Of a DNA stretch of 34,308 nt, positions 23,260 to 30,801 are shown piece by piece. The first letter of the stretch is position 1, and each line of letters opens with the position of its first letter. A program made the position numbers and the translations under genes. The notes beneath the pieces are model-generated. The model was not told the DNA's origin and made no database searches. It saw only the letters and a list, made by a program, of their open reading frames with translations. The stretch spans positions 1 to 34,308 of the forward strand of contig CAMBYS010000004.1 in the NCBI GenBank assembly GCA_945872165.1, read 5' to 3'. Source of the DNA: an uncultured Clostridia bacterium. GTDB lineage: Bacteria > Bacillota > Clostridia > Oscillospirales > Butyricicoccaceae.

Positions 23260-24525
23260 ATGGCAGAACTCATCAAAGCCCCCAAGGGCACAAAGGATAT
23301 TGTACCATCTGAGGTATATAAATGGCATTATGTAGAAGGTGTACTGCGCACCATCGCCATGCAGTACGGATTTGAGGAAATCCGTTTCCCGAATTTTGAA
23401 CATACCGAGCTGTTCAACCGGGGCATCGGTGATACTACCGATGTGGTACAGAAGGAAATGTATACCTTCACCGATAAGGGCGGCAGATCGGTTACCCTGC
23501 GTCCGGAGGGCACTGCATCCACGGTCCGTGCTTATCTGGAAAATTCCCTGTATGCCAAGGGACTGCCCTTCAAGGGCTATTATATCGTGCCGAATTACCG
23601 GTATGAGAACGTACAGAAGGGCCGCCTGCGTGAGCATCACCAGTTCGGTGTGGAAGTATTCGGTGCACCCACACCGGCTACCGATGCGGAAATTATTTCG
23701 CTGGCAGATACCGCTCTCAAGCGTCTGGGCATCCATGAGGTCAAGGTGCATATCAACTCCATCGGCTGTCCCAACTGTCGTCCGAAGTATTATGATATGC
23801 TGACCGGTTACCTGAACCAGCACAAGGACAGCCTGTGTGAGGACTGTCTGGGCCGTCTGGACCGCAATCCCATGCGTATTCTGGACTGCAAGCAGGAGAA
23901 ATGCAAAAAGGTGGCGGAACATGCACCGGTTGCCCTGGATTACCTGTGTGATGACTGCCGGGAGCATTTTGAAAAGGTTAAGGCATATCTGGATGATATG
24001 GGCATTGACTATGAAATTGATACCGGCATTGTACGGGGACTGGACTACTATACCAAGACCGTATTTGAATTTGTATCGGGCAACATCGGCGCACAGGGTA
24101 CCATCTGCGGCGGCGGACGGTATGACGGCCTGATTTCCCAGCTGGGCGGACAGGAAACACCGGGCATGGGCTTCGGCTGTGGTCTGGAGCGTCTGATTAT
24201 GGTAATGGAAGCAGTAGGTGCACCGTTCCCGGAGCCGCCGAAGACAGATATTTATCTGGCACCGCTGGGTGATCTGGCAGACCGTCCGGTGGAAAAGCTG
24301 GTATATGAGCTGCGTCAGCTGGGCGTATCGGCAGAACGTGACCTGGTTGGCCGTGGACTGCGTGCCCAGATGAAGCATGCGGACCGCATCGGCGCACGGT
24401 TCTCCGCTGTTATCGGTGATGGTGAGCTGGAGAGCAAGGTGCTCCGGGTTAAGAACATGGAAACCGGTGAGCAGACCGAGACCGAGCTGACAGCGGATGC
24501 CATTGCGGCTGTGGTTATGGCGTAA
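23260..24525 (+). CDS. hisS: Histidyl-tRNA synthetase
   Basis: A 421-residue class II aminoacyl-tRNA synthetase. It has the N-terminal KAPKGTKDIVPSE (motif just before catalytic core), motif 2 YRYENVQKGRLREHHQFGVE, the histidine-binding HisA-type signature GIVRGLDYYTKTVFEF, motif 3 with GMGFGCGLERL, and a C-terminal anticodon-binding domain (DIYLAPLGD onward). It also carries a four-cysteine insertion (CPNCRPKYY; CEDC; DCKQEKC; CDDC, about 169-230), likely structural. ATG 23260 has AAAGGA upstream. No promoter is clear between the repeat and the gene. aspS follows after 48 bp. Confidence 0.97.
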   Translation: MAELIKAPKGTKDIVPSEVYKWHYVEGVLRTIAMQYGFEEIRFPNFEHTELFNRGIGDTTDVVQKEMYTFTDKGGRSVTLRPEGTASTVRAYLENSLYAKGLPFKGYYIVPNYRYENVQKGRLREHHQFGVEVFGAPTPATDAEIISLADTALKRLGIHEVKVHINSIGCPNCRPKYYDMLTGYLNQHKDSLCEDCLGRLDRNPMRILDCKQEKCKKVAEHAPVALDYLCDDCREHFEKVKAYLDDMGIDYEIDTGIVRGLDYYTKTVFEFVSGNIGAQGTICGGGRYDGLISQLGGQETPGMGFGCGLERLIMVMEAVGAPFPEPPKTDIYLAPLGDLADRPVEKLVYELRQLGVSAERDLVGRGLRAQMKHADRIGARFSAVIGDGELESKVLRVKNMETGEQTETELTADAIAAVVMA

Positions 24526-24542
24526 AAAAACAATATCATTGT

Positions 24543-24567
24543 GGAACGCCTTTGCGTTCCGGGGAGG
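24543..24567 (+). promoter_or_regulatory. Hairpin abutting the aspS ribosome binding site
   Basis: A perfect 7-bp stem GGAACGC / GCGTTCC (24543-24549, 24554-24560) with loop CTTT is directly followed by the GGGGAGG ribosome binding site at 24561-24567. It may help delimit translation initiation or stabilise the mRNA between hisS and aspS. Confidence 0.45.
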
Positions 24568-24573
24568 TTATTT

Positions 24574-26373
24574 ATGAATACATCCATTGAGGGCATGAAG
24601 CGTACCGCATGGTGCGGCGAACTGCGTGCAGCGGATGCTGAGAAGGAAGTCATTGTCAACGGCTGGTGTGAACGCACCCGTGACAACGGCGGTGTCCTGT
24701 TCCTGCTGCTGCGTGACCGTACCGGTACCGTACAGTGTACCTTTGACAAGTCTGTCAATGCAGATCTGTTTGATATCGCCTTTGGTGTGCGCACCGAATA
24801 TGTCCTGGCAATCAAGGGCAAGGTGGTTCGCCGTGATGAGCGTGCCATCAACAGCAAGATGCCTACCGGCGAAATTGAAATTGCCGTTACTGACATCCGT
24901 GTGCTGTCCAAGTCTGAGACCACGCCTTTTGAGATTTCCGACACCAAGGAAGTCAATGACCAGCTGCGTCTGAAATATCGGTATCTTGACCTGCGCCGCC
25001 CATCCATGCAGCGCAATCTGGCTCTGCGCCATCGTGTTACCCAGGTAGCACGCAATTACTTCGATGAGCAGGGCTTTTTGGATATTGAAACGCCGATGCT
25101 GCAGAAGTCCACGCCGGAAGGCGCACGTGACTATCTGGTTCCGTCCCGTGTGCATCCGGGTAAGTTCTATGCACTGCCCCAGTCTCCCCAGCAGTATAAG
25201 CAGCTGCTGATGCTGTCCGGTGTGGATCGCTATATGCAGATTACCCGCTGCTTCCGTGATGAGGATCTGCGTGCAGACCGTCAGCCGGAATTTACCCAGA
25301 TTGACCTGGAAATGTCCTTTGTGGATCAGGATGATGTCATTGCTGTCAATGAAGGCTTCCTCCAGCGGGTCTTTAAGGAAGTGCTGGATGTGGATATCCA
25401 GCTGCCGCTGCCCCGCATGAAGTGGAAGGATGCCATGGACAAGTATGGTTCGGATAAGCCGGACCTGCGCTTTGGCTATGAAATTACAGATATTTCGGAT
25501 ATTGCAAAGGATTGCTCCTTTAAGGTATTCAGTGGTGCGGTTGCCGATGGCGGTACCGTCCGTCTGATTAATATTAACGGCGCAGCAGACAAATTCCCGC
25601 GGAAGGAAATTGACAAGCTGCAGGATTTTGTCAAGACCTATCGTGCCAAAGGTTTGGCATGGATGAAGCTGGCTTCTGACGGCAAGATGACTTCTTCCTT
25701 TGCCAAGTTCCTGAGCGAAGAAGAGGTTGTAGCTATCAAGGAAAAGGCTGGCGCAAAGGATGGCGATATCCTGTTTGTGGTAGCGGATTCCGACTGGCAG
25801 ACTGCGGTTGTGGCACTGGGTGCACTGCGCTGTGAGCTGGCAAAGCGTCTGGGTGTCATTGACCCGAAGGATTACAAGCTGCTGTGGGTGGTAGAATTCC
25901 CGCAGTTTGAATACAGCGAAGAGGAAAACCGGTATGTTGCCATGCATCATCCGTTCACAGCTCCGATGGATGAAGACCTTGACCTTCTGGAGAGCGATCC
26001 GGCAAAGGTACGTGCCAAGGCATATGATATTATCCTGAATGGCTGTGAGCTGGGCGGCGGTTCCATCCGTATCCATTCCACCGAAACACAGGCACGTATG
26101 TTCCGTGCACTGGGCTTCTCGGATGAGGATGCACAGGAGCGCTTTGGTCATCTGCTGACAGCATTCAAGTATGGTGCACCTCCTCATGGCGGACTGGCAT
26201 ATGGTCTGGATCGTCTGTGCATGCTGCTGGCAGGTCTGGATTCCATTCGTGATGTGATTGCCTTCCCGAAGGTACAGAATGCATCTGAACTGATGACGGC
26301 ATGCCCGTCTGTGGTAGATCAGAAGCAGCTGGATGAGCTGCATCTGGCAGTTGTTCCGGAGGAAGCGGAATAA
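24574..26373 (+). CDS. aspS: Aspartyl-tRNA synthetase
   Basis: A 599-residue bacterial-type class II synthetase. It has an N-terminal OB-fold anticodon-binding domain (VIVNGWCERTRDNGGVLFLLLRD, read in parts), motif 1 near FLDIETPML, motif 2 YMQITRCFRDEDLRADRQPEF (quoted up to the family limit: ITRCFRDEDLRADRQPEFTQ), the GAD insertion domain (about 290-410), and motif 3 GGLAYGLDRLCMLL. ATG 24574 follows GGGGAGG; an in-frame ATG-containing extension from 24541 covers the upstream hairpin and is unlikely to be translated. No gatCAB genes are present, so whether it also charges tRNA-Asn cannot be told. A terminator follows at 26388. Confidence 0.97.
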   Translation: MNTSIEGMKRTAWCGELRAADAEKEVIVNGWCERTRDNGGVLFLLLRDRTGTVQCTFDKSVNADLFDIAFGVRTEYVLAIKGKVVRRDERAINSKMPTGEIEIAVTDIRVLSKSETTPFEISDTKEVNDQLRLKYRYLDLRRPSMQRNLALRHRVTQVARNYFDEQGFLDIETPMLQKSTPEGARDYLVPSRVHPGKFYALPQSPQQYKQLLMLSGVDRYMQITRCFRDEDLRADRQPEFTQIDLEMSFVDQDDVIAVNEGFLQRVFKEVLDVDIQLPLPRMKWKDAMDKYGSDKPDLRFGYEITDISDIAKDCSFKVFSGAVADGGTVRLININGAADKFPRKEIDKLQDFVKTYRAKGLAWMKLASDGKMTSSFAKFLSEEEVVAIKEKAGAKDGDILFVVADSDWQTAVVALGALRCELAKRLGVIDPKDYKLLWVVEFPQFEYSEEENRYVAMHHPFTAPMDEDLDLLESDPAKVRAKAYDIILNGCELGGGSIRIHSTETQARMFRALGFSDEDAQERFGHLLTAFKYGAPPHGGLAYGLDRLCMLLAGLDSIRDVIAFPKVQNASELMTACPSVVDQKQLDELHLAVVPEEAE

Positions 26374-26387
26374 AACAGAATAACAGA

Positions 26388-26432
26388 AAGCCCGTTTCTG
26401 GCAGGCATTGCTTACCGGAAATGGGCTTTTTT
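26388..26432 (+). terminator. Intrinsic terminator of hisS-aspS
   Basis: AAGCCCGTTTC (26388-26398) pairs with GAAATGGGCTT (26418-26428) with one wobble; T-run to 26432. Confidence 0.88.
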
Positions 26433-26543
26433 GCGCGAAATTACAGGAAAACCGATGGATTTCACCATTTTATGCTAATATTGTAACCGAACTGTTGCTG
26501 AATTGTTCATACATTGTTCATTCCATTGCCCTGCCGGGCATGC

Positions 26544-26549
26544 TATAAT
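26544..26549 (+). promoter_or_regulatory. Probable -10 element for hydrolase gene
   Basis: TATAAT with upstream TG (TGCTATAAT), giving an extended -10 feel; the -35 at 17 bp (TTCCAT, 26521-26526) is poor. The gene starts at 26637. Confidence 0.45.
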
Positions 26550-26636
26550 GGAAAGCATGAATGATATCCGTAAGGATATAACTGCAGTTAGGAAAGAAAA
26601 GACTGCATATTACATAACAGTGGAGGAAAAGCAAAG

Positions 26637-27302
26637 GTGCCGAATGAAATCAAAAAAGACTTTTGCTGTCTGATTGTCACCGGATTTGGTGCGGGCAGTC
26701 AGGCTGGCATGATTCTGCGCGACCATATGCAGGACAACGGCATAGATACATTCCTGACCACGCCTTTCGGAAAGGAAACGCTGCGGCTTGAAGCGGATTA
26801 CTGGATTCACAGCATCCGCATGGAATATCTGAATCTGCGCAGAGACTATCAGCGTGTGGCAGTCATTGGCCTGTCAATCGGTGGCGTACTGCTGACCCAT
26901 GTACAGGATTTACAGCCTGCCGCCATGATTTTTGTCAATACACCCTGTACCACCATGCGAAGCGGACGGGGTTGGAACCGTATTTTTCAGGCGGATTTAC
27001 AGCCGCGGGTACATGGCATCCGGGCTGTAATGGCAAAGCATGAGCTTAAACAGCTGGCGGAGAAAACCCGTGAGAAAGGCATGCATGGGGCACAGTGCCC
27101 GACGCTGGTGCTGCAGACTATGGATGACAAGGTATGTGCACCGTCCAATGCGGATGCGTTGTTCAAACAGCTGCATATGGCGGATCGAAATATCCGGTTT
27201 TATCCGGAAGGCGGACATGATGTGCTGTCCAGCCGCACCGTTCTGGCGGTGTGCAGTGATATTTTTCAGTTCTGCTCACGGGTTCGCTGGATGGAAACGT
27301 AA
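26637..27302 (+). CDS. Alpha/beta hydrolase (carboxylesterase-like, GTG start)
   Basis: A 221-residue serine hydrolase. It has the nucleophile elbow GLSIGG (78-83, Ser 80), an acid in the TMDDKVCAPS segment (Asp 163 or 164) and His 194 in EGGHD, which complete a catalytic triad. The fold and size resemble Est30-type carboxylesterases and monoacylglycerol lipases. There is no signal peptide, so it is probably cytoplasmic. GTG at 26637 is preceded by GGAGG (26622-26626). It is monocistronic; natural substrate is unknown. The repeat-derived hairpin at 27433-27459 may terminate it. Confidence 0.85.
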   Translation: MPNEIKKDFCCLIVTGFGAGSQAGMILRDHMQDNGIDTFLTTPFGKETLRLEADYWIHSIRMEYLNLRRDYQRVAVIGLSIGGVLLTHVQDLQPAAMIFVNTPCTTMRSGRGWNRIFQADLQPRVHGIRAVMAKHELKQLAEKTREKGMHGAQCPTLVLQTMDDKVCAPSNADALFKQLHMADRNIRFYPEGGHDVLSSRTVLAVCSDIFQFCSRVRWMET

Positions 27303-27400
27303 AAAGACTCCCTCTGGTTGTGGGATTGCCGGGTTGGCCCTCTCCGATGCAAGTGGATAGTATCAATCGTATCTCCGTGCAGACCGGAACGAAAGGAGAT

Positions 27401-27459
27401 ACTCCCTCCGTCATTTGCTAACGCAAATGCCACCTCCCTCCTCTGAGGGAGGCTTTTTT
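27401..27459 (+). repeat. REP-like palindromic repeat, copy B (terminator-like)
   Basis: ACTCCCTC (27401-27408), a hairpin CATTTGC / GCAAATG (27412-27418, 27423-27429), then CCTCCCTC-CTCT-GAGGGAGG (27433-27452) followed by C and six T. It has the same layout as copies A and C, and here the last hairpin could act as an intrinsic terminator for the hydrolase gene. Confidence 0.75.
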
Positions 27460-27514
27460 ACTTGCACTATTTCATGGATATCCCGACCAGCAAAATGAGA
27501 AGCATACTTCAAAG

Positions 27515-27559
27515 GCTCCCTCAGAGGAGGGAGCTGTCGCCGCAGGCGACTGAGGGAGT
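27515..27559 (-). repeat. REP-like palindromic repeat, copy C (inverted)
   Basis: GCTCCCTC / GAGGGAGC (27515-27522, 27527-27534), GTCGCC / GGCGAC (27536-27541, 27545-27550), then TGAGGGAGT (27551-27559). Read on the minus strand it has the same order as copies A and B. With copy B it makes a head-to-head pair about 60 bp apart. The rest of the gap 27303-27648 holds no gene; a degenerate ACTCCCTC piece is at 27307-27314. Confidence 0.75.
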
Positions 27560-27618
27560 GGCGTTTCGCTTGCAAATTCGTACCGTGATACAATTGATAC
27601 AAAAAACTTACTTTTTCA

Positions 27619-27650
27619 ACGCCCTCCCCTTTGTGTGGGAGCGTTTTTTT
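27619..27650 (+). terminator. Possible plus-strand terminator overlapping LysR gene end
   Basis: AACG plus CTCCC pairs with GGGAG plus CGTT around 27619-27643 with a 2-nt bulge, and seven T follow (27644-27650). It would stop plus-strand transcription before it enters the LysR gene. Confidence 0.5.
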
Positions 27651-28626
27651 ATGCCTGACAGATCCTTTCCGTCATCTGTCCCCGCTGCCGGGCCTGTTCC
27701 GCACTGATGCGGAAAAATTCCTCCATAGCCTTGGTAATATGCTTTTTGCGGCGGAAATAGAAATATACCTTGCGACAGCTGAGATCCTCATCCAGACGGA
27801 AATACTGCATGGAATGTGCCGGCGGCGTATGCTGCAGGATGGTATCACTTACCAGCGTAGCGCCAATGCCGCTGCGGGCAATTTGATACGCTGTGGTCAG
27901 CTGGTCCAGCTCCAGATGGATATGAGGGGAAACCCCATACCGCTGGCACAGCTGTTCAAACCGATGACGGGTATCATTTCCGGTGCGCAGGGTGAGGAAG
28001 GGAATGTCCGAAAAGGCAGACAGGGGGACACAAGGCGTGGAAGCCCAGTCTGCCGCAGCATCCGGATGATAGATGTCCAGCTGATAGCGTTCCAGACTGC
28101 GGTCAGGCAGCAATGCCCTGGGCACAACCAGCAAGAGATTTTCCGTAAACAGATACCGCTTTTCATAGGTATCATCGGAAAAATCATAATTTTCCAGTAC
28201 AATATCCAGTGTACCTGCATCCAATGCCTTCAGTAAATCATCGGTATTGCCTTCACTCATGGAAACCTGTACGCCGGGATGGCAGCGGGAAAAGGTAAAA
28301 ATATCATTGGGCAGCAGGAAGGAAGCAAATACACTGTTGGCGCCAATGGACAGGGAACCGGTTGCCAGACTTTCGGTCTGGTTCAGGTATTGCAGGAACC
28401 GGTTTTCAATGTCAGTAATCTGTTCAATACAGGTGATATATTCCTGTCCGATTTCCGTCAGGCGGATCGGGGAACAGGAACGGTCAAAAATCGGGCTGCC
28501 AATGCGTTTTTCCACTTTTTTTACCATGGCACTCAGGGCAGGCTGGGAAATGAACAGCTTTTCTGCCGCCCGGGAAAAGCTCATTTCCTTATATACAGCA
28601 TAAACATACTCCATGTTACGGAACAT
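27649..28626 (-). CDS. LysR family transcriptional regulator
   Basis: A 325-residue LysR-type regulator. The N-terminal winged helix is typical: YAVYKEMSFSRAAEKLFISQ then PALSAMVKKVEKRIGSPIFDRS (about 9-50), followed by a linker helix and a periplasmic-binding-like effector domain (LSIGANSVFASFLLP; DIVLENYDFSDD). ATG 28624-28626 follows GGAGG at about 28637-28641. It is transcribed leftward from a promoter at 28669-28697. Divergent from it is the structured noncoding transcript and then L-asparaginase. LysR proteins usually regulate the divergent unit, so that RNA or asparaginase is the best candidate target. The effector is unknown. Confidence 0.94.
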   Translation of the reverse strand: MFRNMEYVYAVYKEMSFSRAAEKLFISQPALSAMVKKVEKRIGSPIFDRSCSPIRLTEIGQEYITCIEQITDIENRFLQYLNQTESLATGSLSIGANSVFASFLLPNDIFTFSRCHPGVQVSMSEGNTDDLLKALDAGTLDIVLENYDFSDDTYEKRYLFTENLLLVVPRALLPDRSLERYQLDIYHPDAAADWASTPCVPLSAFSDIPFLTLRTGNDTRHRFEQLCQRYGVSPHIHLELDQLTTAYQIARSGIGATLVSDTILQHTPPAHSMQYFRLDEDLSCRKVYFYFRRKKHITKAMEEFFRISAEQARQRGQMTERICQA

Positions 28627-28668
28627 CCGTTAAAAACCTCCGGCAATATAAAGATCAAACATAGCCAT

Positions 28669-28697
28669 AGTATAACATAATTATTTCATTATAACAA
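28669..28697 (-). promoter_or_regulatory. Promoter of LysR gene
   Basis: On the minus strand TTGTTA (28697-28692), a 17-bp spacer and TATACT (28674-28669), 43 bp upstream of the ATG. Confidence 0.7.
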
Positions 28698-28709
28698 ATA
28701 TAAAAATTT

Positions 28710-28724
28710 CATATTTGATATATG
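28710..28724. promoter_or_regulatory. Candidate LysR operator between divergent promoters
   Basis: CATAT-N5-ATATG (28710-28714, 28720-28724) is an AT-rich dyad lying between the LysR -35 (28692-28697) and overlapping the -35 of the divergent promoter (28715-28720). LysR boxes are typically dyads of the T-N11-A type in this position. Confidence 0.35.
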
Positions 28725-28743
28725 ACAACCCTTCGCTTATAAT
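28715..28743 (+). promoter_or_regulatory. Strong promoter divergent from LysR gene
   Basis: TTGATA (28715-28720), a 17-bp spacer and TATAAT (28738-28743). It fires rightward into the structured noncoding region. Confidence 0.75.
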
Positions 28744-28749
28744 AAAACA

Positions 28750-29056
28750 AGTGAGAAAGCAGCGGATAGGAACGAAAAAAATACCCAGGTATTTTTTTAT
28801 GCGCTGCCGGTATTGCCCGATAGATCCCATAGTATAGGAAGGAATATCGGATTTTCCTCCAGACAGGAGAAAAAATATTGCTTTCATCCCGTTTTTTTGC
28901 GGAATGGAAGGTGTCGGAGTGATGGCGCGGCAAAGAAACATGATTCCGACAGCATGCATGTATCATTCAGGAAATCATGATTGCTTTGTCTGTCCGGTCA
29001 TTTTTACTCCCTTCAGCCGGCAGGAGAGGCAGAAGATTGCCTGAATGATTTTTTTC
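28750..29056 (+). ncRNA. Candidate highly structured noncoding RNA or long leader, about 305 nt
   Basis: No protein gene is visible in this gap. In order, the predicted transcript can form the following helices. P1 28759-28764/28802-28807 encloses P2 28775-28784/28789-28798 (10 bp, loop CCAG). P3 is 28808-28814/28843-28849. P4 is 28852-28860/28866-28873 (one bulge). P5 is 28882-28891/28900-28909 (mismatches). P6 is 28912-28918/28945-28951 (7 bp perfect). P7 is 28962-28971/29040-29049 (10 bp perfect), followed by a T-run to 29055 and enclosing P8 28990-28997/29017-29023. The last helix plus T-run looks like an intrinsic terminator. A near-consensus promoter lies just upstream. It could be a free RNA or a regulatory leader of asparaginase. 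No known family was recognised. Confidence 0.5.
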
Positions 29057-29081
29057 TGTCAGGTGTTTTGGAAACAACCGT

Positions 29082-29110
29082 TTACAGATACCGTTTGATT
29101 ATGGTATGAT
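29082..29110 (+). promoter_or_regulatory. Promoter of L-asparaginase gene
   Basis: TTACAG (29082-29087), a 17-bp spacer and TATGAT (29105-29110). It lies downstream of the terminator-like helix at 29040-29055, so asparaginase can be transcribed independently of the upstream RNA. Confidence 0.6.
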
Positions 29111-29184
29111 AAGAAAAATAACAGAAATCGCAATCGTGCAGATGGCGGTTGCTGATTTAACCGATAAAAGGAGCGATATGGCAT

Positions 29185-30180
29185 ATGAAGAAGATTCTGA
29201 TGCTGACTACCGGCGGCACCATTGCAGGTGAGCATACCGACACCGGACTGGTACCGGTTTATGCCGGAGAACAGCTGGTTTCCATGGTACCGGAGCTGCG
29301 GGAGCTGTGTGAGCTGGAATGTAAGGATATCATGCAGCTGGATGGCACCAATGTACAGCCGGAGGATTGGATTACCATGGCGGAAGCTGTATATGATGCA
29401 CAGGACGAGTATGACGGTGTCATTATTACCCATGGTACGGATACCATGGCATATTCCGCATGTGCTGTCAGCCTGATGGTACAGAACCTGAGAAAACCGG
29501 TGATCTTTACCGGTTCCCAGATTGCTCTGATTGACCCGGATTCGGATGGCAGACGCAACCTAACGGATGCCGTTCATGCAGCAATGTCCGGTATTCCGGG
29601 TGTTTATGTGGTATTCTGCGGCAGACTGATTCAGGGCATCCGTTCCCAGAAGCTGTATACCCGTGATCTGGATGCATTCCACAGCATTAATGCAGAGGAT
29701 GCAGGCCGGATTGAAGACGGCAAGGTGATTCTGAATCAGGAAATCCCGATGCCGGAAGGGGATCTGGTACTGGATACCAAGCTGGAGCCGAAGGTCGTAC
29801 AGCTCAAGCTGCTGCCGGGCATTGAACCGAAGCAGCTGGAATCCATGCTGGGCATGGGCTATTACGGCATTATTCTGGAAGCATTTGGCTGCGGCGGCAT
29901 CCCGAACCAGCAGCGCAACCTGCTGCCCTGCCTGAAGCGTGCCAAGCAGTTCGGTGTGGCAGTGATGATTGCAACCCAGTGCAAGTATGGCTATGTTGAC
30001 CTGACGGTCTATGATGTCAATGTACAGGCGGCACGGGAAGGCGCATTGTCTGTGTATGATATGAGCATTGAGGCAGCTGCCGTCAAGCTGATGTGGGTGC
30101 TGGGTCATACCAAGAATCTGGATGAAGTCCGCAAGATGATGGAAACCTGCTATGCAGGCGAGTTTACCGAAAAGAAGTAA
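29185..30180 (+). CDS. ansA: Type I (cytosolic) L-asparaginase
   Basis: A 331-residue enzyme hydrolysing L-asparagine to aspartate and ammonia. The first catalytic threonine is in LMLTTGGTIAG (about 6-16), and the second signature is ITHGTDTMAYSA (about 80-91) with its Thr-Asp pair. FTGSQIALIDPDSDGRRNL follows. There is no signal peptide, and the length matches the type I, low-affinity cytosolic class. Start ATG 29185 is 12 bp after AAGGAG; an ATG at 29178 is in another frame. It is monocistronic, ends in a strong terminator and lies downstream of a LysR gene and a structured RNA candidate. Confidence 0.95.
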   Translation: MKKILMLTTGGTIAGEHTDTGLVPVYAGEQLVSMVPELRELCELECKDIMQLDGTNVQPEDWITMAEAVYDAQDEYDGVIITHGTDTMAYSACAVSLMVQNLRKPVIFTGSQIALIDPDSDGRRNLTDAVHAAMSGIPGVYVVFCGRLIQGIRSQKLYTRDLDAFHSINAEDAGRIEDGKVILNQEIPMPEGDLVLDTKLEPKVVQLKLLPGIEPKQLESMLGMGYYGIILEAFGCGGIPNQQRNLLPCLKRAKQFGVAVMIATQCKYGYVDLTVYDVNVQAAREGALSVYDMSIEAAAVKLMWVLGHTKNLDEVRKMMETCYAGEFTEKK

Positions 30181-30197
30181 TGTATTGGCAATAAAAC

Positions 30198-30228
30198 AAA
30201 GGACACCCGGAACATGGGTGTCCTTTTT
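30198..30228 (+). terminator. Intrinsic terminator of asparaginase gene
   Basis: AAAGGACACCC / GGGTGTCCTTT (30198-30208, 30216-30226), an 11-bp perfect stem with T-run. Confidence 0.93.
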
Positions 30229-30241
30229 CGTTGATGAAAAG

Positions 30242-30270
30242 GAAAAAAGCACCCCCGCCCGGAGGTGCTT
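30242..30270 (-). terminator. Intrinsic terminator of riboflavin operon
   Basis: On the minus strand AAGCACC / GGTGCTT (30270-30264, 30253-30247) with extra inner G-C pairs is followed by a T-run (30248-30243). It lies just after the ribH stop. Confidence 0.85.
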
Positions 30271-30289
30271 TTCTGTGATTTTGGAAGAA

Positions 30290-30751
30290 TTACAGACCGC
30301 GGATGAGGTTTGCCATCTCAATACCGGAGCAGGCAACGTCATAGCCCTTGTTGCCTGCCTTGGTGCCGGCACGCTCGATTGCCTGTTCAATGGAATCGGT
30401 GGTAACCACGCCGAACAGCACCGGAATGCCGGAGGACAGGGAAACCTGCGCCACACCCTTTGCGCATTCGTTGCACACCAGATCGTAATGGGAGGTGGAA
30501 CCGCGGATGACAGCACCCAGGCACAGTACCATGGCATACTGGCAGGAAGGTGGCGTCTTCTGGGCCATGAGGGGGATGACTAAGGCGCCCGGAACCCATG
30601 CAATCTCGATATCCTCATCGCTTACACCATGACGTACCAATGCATCCTGTGCGCCGGAAACCAGCTTGCCTACAATAAATTCATTGAAACGGGCAGCAAC
30701 AATGCCGACCTTCAGACCAGTACCTACTACATTTCCTTCTAACAGCTTCAT
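30290..30751 (-). CDS. ribH: 6,7-dimethyl-8-ribityllumazine synthase
   Basis: A 153-residue enzyme that condenses 5-amino-6-ribitylaminouracil with dihydroxybutanone phosphate to form lumazine, the penultimate step of riboflavin synthesis. Motifs are [14 protein letters not shown] (about 18-31), [29 protein letters not shown] with the catalytic His, and [20 protein letters not shown]. Length is normal for the icosahedral/pentameric family. It is the last gene of ribD-ribE-ribBA-ribH, 50 bp after ribBA, with AGGAGG upstream of its ATG. Confidence 0.97.
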   Translation of the reverse strand: MKLLEGNVVGTGLKVGIVAARFNEFIVGKLVSGAQDALVRHGVSDEDIEIAWVPGALVIPLMAQKTPPSCQYAMVLCLGAVIRGSTSHYDLVCNECAKGVAQVSLSSGIPVLFGVVTTDSIEQAIERAGTKAGNKGYDVACSGIEMANLIRGL

Positions 30752-30801
30752 AATGGATTTTCCTCCTGTATTTTCACGTTAAACCTAAACAAAATGCTTG
30801 T

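Noticed and set aside
24568..26343. A 591-codon open frame antisense to aspS
   Set aside because: A shadow of the strongly biased aspS codons; no motif or start signal.
27303..27350. Fourth copy of the ACTCCCTC repeat
   Set aside because: Only the first 8 bases match; the two hairpins are not formed, so it is at best a remnant.
28775..28798. Intrinsic terminator ending a 50-nt transcript
   Set aside because: The A-run/T-run hairpin resembles one, but its stem is mostly A-T and it is enclosed by the GCAGCG/CGCUGC helix, so it fits better as an internal element of the longer RNA.
28798..28838. Short frame ATGCGCTGC... (12 codons) inside the structured RNA
   Set aside because: Only 12 codons, no ribosome binding site, and it overlaps two predicted helices.
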